Positions 58,984 to 64,000 of a DNA stretch of 64,000 bases are shown here, one piece after another (position 1 is the first letter of the stretch; each line of letters starts with the position of its first letter). The translations under genes were made by a program, and so were the position numbers. Source of the stretch: Mimosa pudica (lineage: Eukaryota; Streptophyta; Magnoliopsida; Fabales; Fabaceae); assembly GCA_029929735.1 (NCBI GenBank), contig JAKELP010000004.1:1117020-1181019 (forward strand). Reading direction: 5' to 3'. The notes under the pieces are model-generated. The model was not told the DNA's origin. It saw nothing but the letters and a program-made list of their open reading frames with translations, and did no database searches.

Positions 58984-59255
58984 ATTTTACAGAGCAACAA
59001 CACATAATCTAACAAGCAAGGTCAAGTAATATGTTGCAAGAAGCAAGTCAAAACGATAAGTACAACCACAAGATAAGAACAATATATTTTTTTCAAGTTT
59101 TATCAATGCAAACATGCAAACTATGATGACCTAAAACTATAAATGCAAACTAGATGAACTATATGCAACCTAAAGACTCCTAACCCCTTGTCAAACTTAA
59201 TTGACACTTAGCTACCATAGGGAGTCAAAAATGACTCCCCGGCAACCGGCGCCAT
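58984..59255 (-). other. Athila-G leader with PBS
   Basis: Non-coding leader homologous to the Athila-F leader (43650-43811 plus 54552-54626). PBS-like TGGCGCCGGTTGCCGGGGAG on the minus strand has one extra G compared with Athila-F. GAGTCA-AAAA-TGACTC hairpin adjacent. Confidence 0.85.
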
Positions 59256-60807
59256 TGATTTAAACGGTTCCTAGTCGCCTTGGGGGTTAAAATCACAATT
59301 TTAATCCAAGGATTGCAAATAGGATGGAATCCTGGGTCGTCTCACTTTGTGGAGTCCTTTAACTACCCTAACTTAGCTAAATGCAAACAAGGATTGACAT
59401 AAAAGGGGTGTGATTTTTGGTGTTTTGGAAATCATTGAAAGAAATTAATTAAAAGATAGATAACACTCGTTTTTGTGATTTTTGATTAAGCAAAAGGAAA
59501 AAGTTGGTTGGTTTTAAATCAATGTAATGAAAAGGGCTTTTGGTGGTGATTCAATAGTTCAATTACTTCTTTAAAAATATTGGGAGTTAAAACTTTCATC
59601 AAGTCTATTAGAAAAAATCCCAAAGCAACCACTAATGGTCCTCTAGCCCTAATTGATGTCAAATCAAACAATTAGTTGAAACTAGTCATCTCTTAGGGTT
59701 AAAGTTAAGCACCACTTGATGTGTATTGAATATAAGTTTGAAAACCACTTTCCTCTTGAAAATGTGCAAACACAACACCTCAAATGAAACATTAATTACA
59801 CAAACCAAGTAACCACTAAAGCAAGCATAGTCTCATGTATCAACATAGGAAATAAAACATACATAACATTGATAATCAAACTTAATGTTCAACACAAGAA
59901 TATCAATCCAACACCATTAAAAAGATAAACTCACATGTCTCTAATCCAAATACATAAGAGAAAGTGAAACCACAACTCTCAAGTATAAAGTATAGAGCAT
60001 AAGGCAAGAAAAACTCCCATAAGTTGCCCATTGAAGCCTTGAACTATCTTCACACCACCAAAATCCAAAGAATCTTTAGCCACTCATCGTAGATGAAAGC
60101 CCAGACTCACCCAAGGGTGCTGCCAAGGAAGAAGATGAAGGTTGGAGAATGTGGGTGGTAGAAATGGGGTGGAAATGGTAGTAGAAGAGAGGAATGATGA
60201 TAGATTTGGAGTGGAATGAGGTGGATTTGAGTTGGAATTGAGAGGAATGATGGAAACCCTAAGAGAGCTTGGTATTTTCGACCTAGGAGAGCTTGGGAGG
60301 AGGTTTGGGGGTGTTAGGAAGCTTATATAGGGTGTAGAAACCCTAATTTCTCGAAAGCTGAATTTTGCTGCAGAATTGGCGCCCATGTGGCGCCCACGAG
60401 CGCCCCTTGGGTACCAATGGCGCCCAAAGGGCGTGCCTAGGGCGCCACCAATCTGTAATGGCGCCCAGGTGGCGCCCGGGGGCGCCAAATTGATCATTTC
60501 TCCCATTTTTGCCTTTTTTTGCTTTCCTTACTTCCTCATTTTTGTGCTTTGCTTCCATGATCTATTTGAGTGTTTTTTTCCATTAACGTATAAGAGATTA
60601 ATACTTGAAGTAACATCACAAAGTTCTCAAAAAGATGAATGACAATAAATCAAGTTAAATATGACAAAATTGCCCTTAACTAGAACAAATTCCAACAACT
60701 TAAGCAATAGCTAGAATCTATGCTAATTAGGTGCAATTATCATCAAAACATGCATTAATTCAATGGACTTGGCCATGGAAAAGATATGCAAATATATGGT
60801 ACAATCA
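59256..60807 (-). mobile_element. Athila-G 5' LTR
   Basis: 1552 bp, same termini as Athila-F (TGATTG...AAATCA on the minus strand). Seven GGCGCC hexamers lie at 60375-60490. Frames rich in Ala-Pro in this region are products of that repeat and not genes. Confidence 0.9.
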
Positions 60808-61304
60808 GATGGTGTCTCCGCTATCTATAGGGAAGACACGAGAATTTGTTAAGGCTTCTTTGAAAGACATAGAGCCTTTGTGTCTGTTATGGCTCAGATA
60901 TCATGTTGAAGTTTAGAACTTAAGGACATACGATATGAGTCTTGTCATTCCACCACAAAAGCTTAAGCCAATGTGGTGGAGACTCAACTCATATATATAC
61001 AATTAGTCCGCCTTTGATATAGTCGATGTGGACTATTTGGGTTTCTTACATTCACCCTACTTTCTTTTCTTTCTTTCTTTCTTTTTCACTTGGGCTGTAC
61101 TCCTCTTTCGGGTCGGTCCTTCAGGTCTGCCTGGGCCATACTCCATTTTTCTTTTTTTGGGTCGGTCCTTCAGATCTTCCTGGGCCTTACTCCTTTTAGG
61201 GCCAGTCCCTAGATCGATCTTCATTTTTTTTCCTCTCTTTTTTTTGGCGGTCCCATTGATTTTTTTGTTGGGCTTTGTGTTTTTTTTCGTGGGTCCCAAC
61301 GACC
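60808..61304 (-). other. Copia-II leader between PBS and Athila-G
   Basis: About 500 bases of non-coding leader. It contains a CTTT-type low-complexity stretch, two GGGTCGGTCCTTCAG repeats (around 61110 and 61160), and a segment resembling a copia LTR end (CTCAGATATCATGTTGAAG, 60894-60912), possibly another small LTR fragment. No ORF. Confidence 0.5.
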
Positions 61305-61321
61305 GAATGACTCTGATACCA
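61305..61321 (-). other. Copia-II primer binding site
   Basis: Minus-strand TGGTATCAGAGTCATTCGG directly after the LTR end. The first 11 bases are complementary to the 3' end of plant initiator Met-tRNA. Confidence 0.92.
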
Positions 61322-61617
61322 TGAAAGTTTTCAAAGTAATACTTTCTCTGTTATTTCTAAGATGAGACTGTTACAATATATAGAAGGACTAGAGAATATC
61401 TATCATAATGACCTTGATCACTGCCTAATTAAGATCCTTGATCTCATCCTATTATGACAGAAATAATATCCGTAGAAATACTCATGAGATTGCAGCAATA
61501 AATAAAATGATTATGATGGTCAGATTTGAATCAAATCTGACCATTATACAATTTATACATGATTAGAAAATCTCTATCAATAATTTCCTTAAATAAATAC
61601 AAGATCATATTCCAACA
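61322..61617 (-). mobile_element. Copia-II 5' LTR
   Basis: 296 bp, TGTTGGAATATGATC (61617) to ...GAAAACTTTCA (61322). Partner fragment at 36300-36477. AAAGC (61618-61622) should be the TSD; the other copy is outside the window. Confidence 0.92.
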
Positions 61618-63589
61618 AAAGCCATCATAAAGTCTTCCATCATCAATAGACACAGCCATTACAAAGCATGAAGAAGAAGGAAATCACATTCACATTTGGA
61701 ATAGAACTGAACATCTACAATTTAATTATAAGCCTCATTTAATGTCGTGTTACCAAAATAATCCCATTACTAATTTCTCTTGTCTAAGAACATATTCTAT
61801 AAAATTAAACTATCTTAACTCTCATTCATTAATAGCAAATTCAAAGATTTTTAGCCAAATCAAACATTTCACATCCATATTTCGAATCGATTAACATTCA
61901 TTCCATTTAACAAATCTAAACAACTACTAGTATTAGCTATCAATACCAATTTAGCTTAGAATTTATTTTTTTTAAACACCATCCGATTTATTCAATTAAC
62001 AAACAAGGTATTTAGTTATCTTACAAAAGTAAGACACTTTCAAAGTAACAAAATCAAGGTTCTTCCACAATATGCATGCATAAAGATGATTATAGTCCTT
62101 CAATTAAACTCAAAAACACCAAATATTCATCATCATTCATTTGTTTTTAACCATAGTTTAAATTAGAGTGACACTTACCATAAGACAAAGATTTCCCATT
62201 CCTTACTAACTTCATTTAACTACTGCAGCAACATGGCAGAAAATTCACAAACAATACATGCGATTTCACCATCACAACTACCTCATTATATTAATAAAAC
62301 ATGCATAGCTATATATATACACATACAAAAATCCAAACTGAAAATGGCAATACTATAAACCTTCCCACATATTTTCAAAGAAATCTTAATTTACACCAGT
62401 AATATGACTAATTAAAATCCCAAAACATCCAACCTGGAGGGTTGGCGTGAGTGGTAAGTACTCTCATCCCTTAGCAAGTGGTTGGGGGTTCGATCCCTAG
62501 CTCTTGCGAATAAAGCAAATCCACAGGTCAACTGTCAACCCCGGATATGGGACTTCAGAACAACGAGGGATTAGTCTCACTTGACACGTGAGTGGGGATA
62601 CCCATGGGTAACCCAAAAAAATCTCAAAACTTCCATATTCAATTTTTAGAACAATAAATCTGAATTAGAAATCAATAAGCAATATATCAATCTAAATAAA
62701 GATTCACATGCTACACACAAATCACCAAAACAATATCAAGATTCACAATATCAACAAAATAATCAACATAAGGTTCATTTCACTTTCCCAAATCATAGAC
62801 AATGAAAGAAAAACTTCCACTACAAACCAAAAGTTTCTTCTAGTCATTTTAACAAACATCATGAGTGCAAAGATATTCAAACATTGATTTTTAATTTCTC
62901 AATTCTCAACACACTTACGCAAAAGTTCCAAAACATCATTTAATCAACTAAAAACATCAACCTCCAACACCCATATCAAAACTTTGTTTGGAAATATTGC
63001 CAAAACTTGTAAATCAACAAAACTTTAATCAATCAAACATGCAATACCATATTATCATTCAAATGAACTTCTACAACAACAAATTGAAAGTTTCAAACCC
63101 CAAACACCATTAAAGCCATCGGATTTGAGCACTCTAATTTGGGTTTTTCACACTCAACTAAACCTCCAAGTAACATTCAAACTCACCCACAATCATGAAG
63201 AATCAAAGTTTAATTTGTATTTTATAGATTGTGGAAGCCTAAAAATCGGATCTTCTCTCAATCTTGCCAAAAACGAAGGAAAATGAATATAAAAATGAGG
63301 AGTAAGATAACCTGAAGCTGAATCAATCATTGCATGTTGGATTTAGGCTAAAAATCACCAAGAATCGTCACTGGTAGAGGAAGAAATGAATGATAAAGGA
63401 AGAGAGAAAGAGCTGCTCATTTTTGGAGAGAAAAGGAGTGAAAATGACGATGAAGAGGATGAAGAGTAGGGATATAAAGTATTTTCACGAAAATTACCAT
63501 TTTACCCTTATTTCTTTATATCATTTACATTTTAATTGCTTTCGAATTCTCTAATGATATCCTAAGACCATAATTAATTCTTAGGTTAA
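61618..63589 (-). mobile_element. LTR-H, reversed long LTR hosting Copia-II
   Basis: A/C-rich plus strand like the bodies of LTR-B, D and E. The part at 63230-63500 resembles a reversed leader and promoter (GAAAATTACCATTTTACCCTT matches the LTR-E start region near 9560). No terminus is visible, and it continues beyond the window or the fold-back element. Assignment rests on composition and short matches. No gene seen. Confidence 0.5.
62431..62617 (+). mobile_element. tRNA-derived SINE
   Basis: Starts AACCTGGAGGG and has a pol III box A (TGGCGTGAGTGG, 62443-62454) and box B (GGTTCGATCCC, about 62489-62499), then a non-tRNA body and an A-rich tail. It is flanked by an imperfect 17-bp TSD (62414-62430 and 62618-62634, two mismatches). 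About 187 bp. It is mobilised by LINE enzymes in trans. It is not a functional tRNA gene because no cloverleaf or CCA-end stem follows box B. Confidence 0.9.
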
Positions 63590-64000
63590 GGATCAAATCT
63601 AGCACTCTACTATTGTCAAAAGTTCACCCAACATAAACAAGTATTCGATGGCTCAAATGTAGCACACATCTTTTCAAAAATGACTCAAATCTAGCATTTC
63701 CGTCAACTTTAACGGGTTTGACTGCTAAGTTTGACTTGACCATGCCATGTCACCCGCCACGTCAACTAGTTTTGCCATGTGGTCTGCCACGTCACCCAAT
63801 AATGGATAGTGAGTGGCCCATTGGGTGATGTGGCATGCCACGTGGCATGGTCAAATCAAACTTAACGGTCAAACCCGTTAAAGTTGACGGAAATGCTAGA
63901 TTTGAGCCATTTTTGAAAAGATGTGTGCTACATTTGAGCCATCGAATACTTGTTTATGTTGGGTGAACTTTTGGCAATAGTAGAGTGCTAGATTTGACCC
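63590..64000. mobile_element. Fold-back/MULE-like MITE with long TIRs
   Basis: GGATCAAATCTAGCACTC at the left is matched by its complement ending at 64000 (GATTTGACCC). Arms are at least ~170 bp with few mismatches, and further pairing reaches into the GC-rich centre (CCACGTGGCATG). Ends GGGTCAAATC on the right. The TSD cannot be checked because the element ends at the window edge. No coding capacity. Confidence 0.8.

Larger units (their letters stand above)
58140..60807 (-). mobile_element. Athila-G: truncated Athila-type element (5' LTR and gag)
   Basis: 5' LTR 59256-60807, PBS at 59237-59254, leader and the beginning of gag, then an abrupt switch to Copia-II gag near 58140. No 3' LTR and no TSD pair are seen, so the 3' part was deleted, together with part of the Copia-II leader. 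The LTR is clearly diverged from Athila-F. Confidence 0.85.
36300..61617 (-). mobile_element. Copia-II: decayed Ty1-copia element, multiply interrupted
   Basis: Minus-strand element. The 5' LTR (61322-61617), PBS, gag, protease and integrase N terminus lie to the right; integrase C terminus, RT, RNase H and polypurine tract lie at 36478-38901. Athila-F (38902-56188) splits integrase, Athila-G the leader, LTR-D the 3' LTR. Several stops and frameshifts. Lineage not assigned; the short LTR and RNase H (SRSSAESELKALA) fit small-LTR plant copia groups. Confidence 0.9.

Noticed and set aside
61057..61324. 80-98 codon frames in the Copia-II leader
   Set aside because: Low-complexity T-rich/A-rich DNA; no homologue recognised and position fits an untranslated leader.
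62443..62499. Possible tRNA gene
   Set aside because: Box A and box B are present but no cloverleaf can be drawn; an A-tail and long TSD identify a SINE.
61618..63589. Host gene next to the outermost insertion
   Set aside because: Composition and short matches indicate another reversed long LTR; no exon-like ORF is present.

Overview
This 64 kb window looks like transposon-saturated DNA from a flowering plant, probably a eudicot. The grounds are a SIRE/Maximus-type Ty1-copia element with an envelope-like ORF, two Athila-type Ty3-gypsy elements with the plant PBS core TGGCGCCGTTGCCGG, Tekay/Del-like LTR termini (TGTAACATCC...TTACA), a tRNA-derived SINE, and AT-rich DNA with long TA and CA tracts. 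I find no intact host gene, tRNA, rRNA or CRISPR array. Almost every base can be assigned to a retrotransposon, and most insertions are dated relative to each other by 5-bp target-site duplications (TSDs).

Nesting, from outside in. LTR-H (minus, 61618 to the right edge) carries a SINE (62431-62617) and a fold-back element (63590-64000). It is the host of Copia-II (minus, 36300-61617). Copia-II is interrupted by Athila-F (38902-56188, TSD GTACC) and a truncated Athila-G (about 58140-60807). Athila-F contains LARD-C (plus, 43817-54546, TSD ACTCC). The 3' LTR of Copia-II is cut by LTR-D (minus, start at 36299). LTR-D contains LTR-B (1-2394), LTR-E (5251-9895) and Copia-I (minus, 11125-35580, TSD CTAGA). 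Copia-I gag is split by LARD-A (plus, 20415-34528, TSD TTGGC), whose left LTR holds a further solo-like LTR-B' (22954-26136).

The most unusual material is the LARD group (A, B, B', C, D, E, H). LARD-A and LARD-C have LTRs of about 4.1-4.3 kb around non-coding internal regions of nearly equal size (2727 and 2748 bp). A short remnant of a chromovirus pol terminus and polypurine tract precedes the right LTR. The LTRs share one architecture: promoter with a TATA-like box, GC-rich leader with repeated TTTTCCGGCGA boxes, donor-like site, long AT-rich intron-like body, then a densely hairpinned 3' module. That module has perfect dyads, a conserved splice-acceptor-like site followed by a 42-45 codon ORF, and an array of three to five CTAACYATGWTAG hairpins. 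The stems change in a compensatory way between families, which suggests selection on RNA or cruciform structure. This is my best candidate for an undescribed system.

The coding elements are decayed. Copia-I keeps recognisable gag, protease, integrase, RT, RNase H and env-like regions but has in-frame stops, a damaged protease motif and a deleted 5' LTR/PBS. Copia-II is likewise broken by stops and frameshifts. Athila-F carries an unfamiliar, frameshifted ORF where gag would be expected. A 1.7 kb duplication (3554-5235 and 9896-11621) looks like a join between an LTR-E-free and an LTR-E-containing haplotype.
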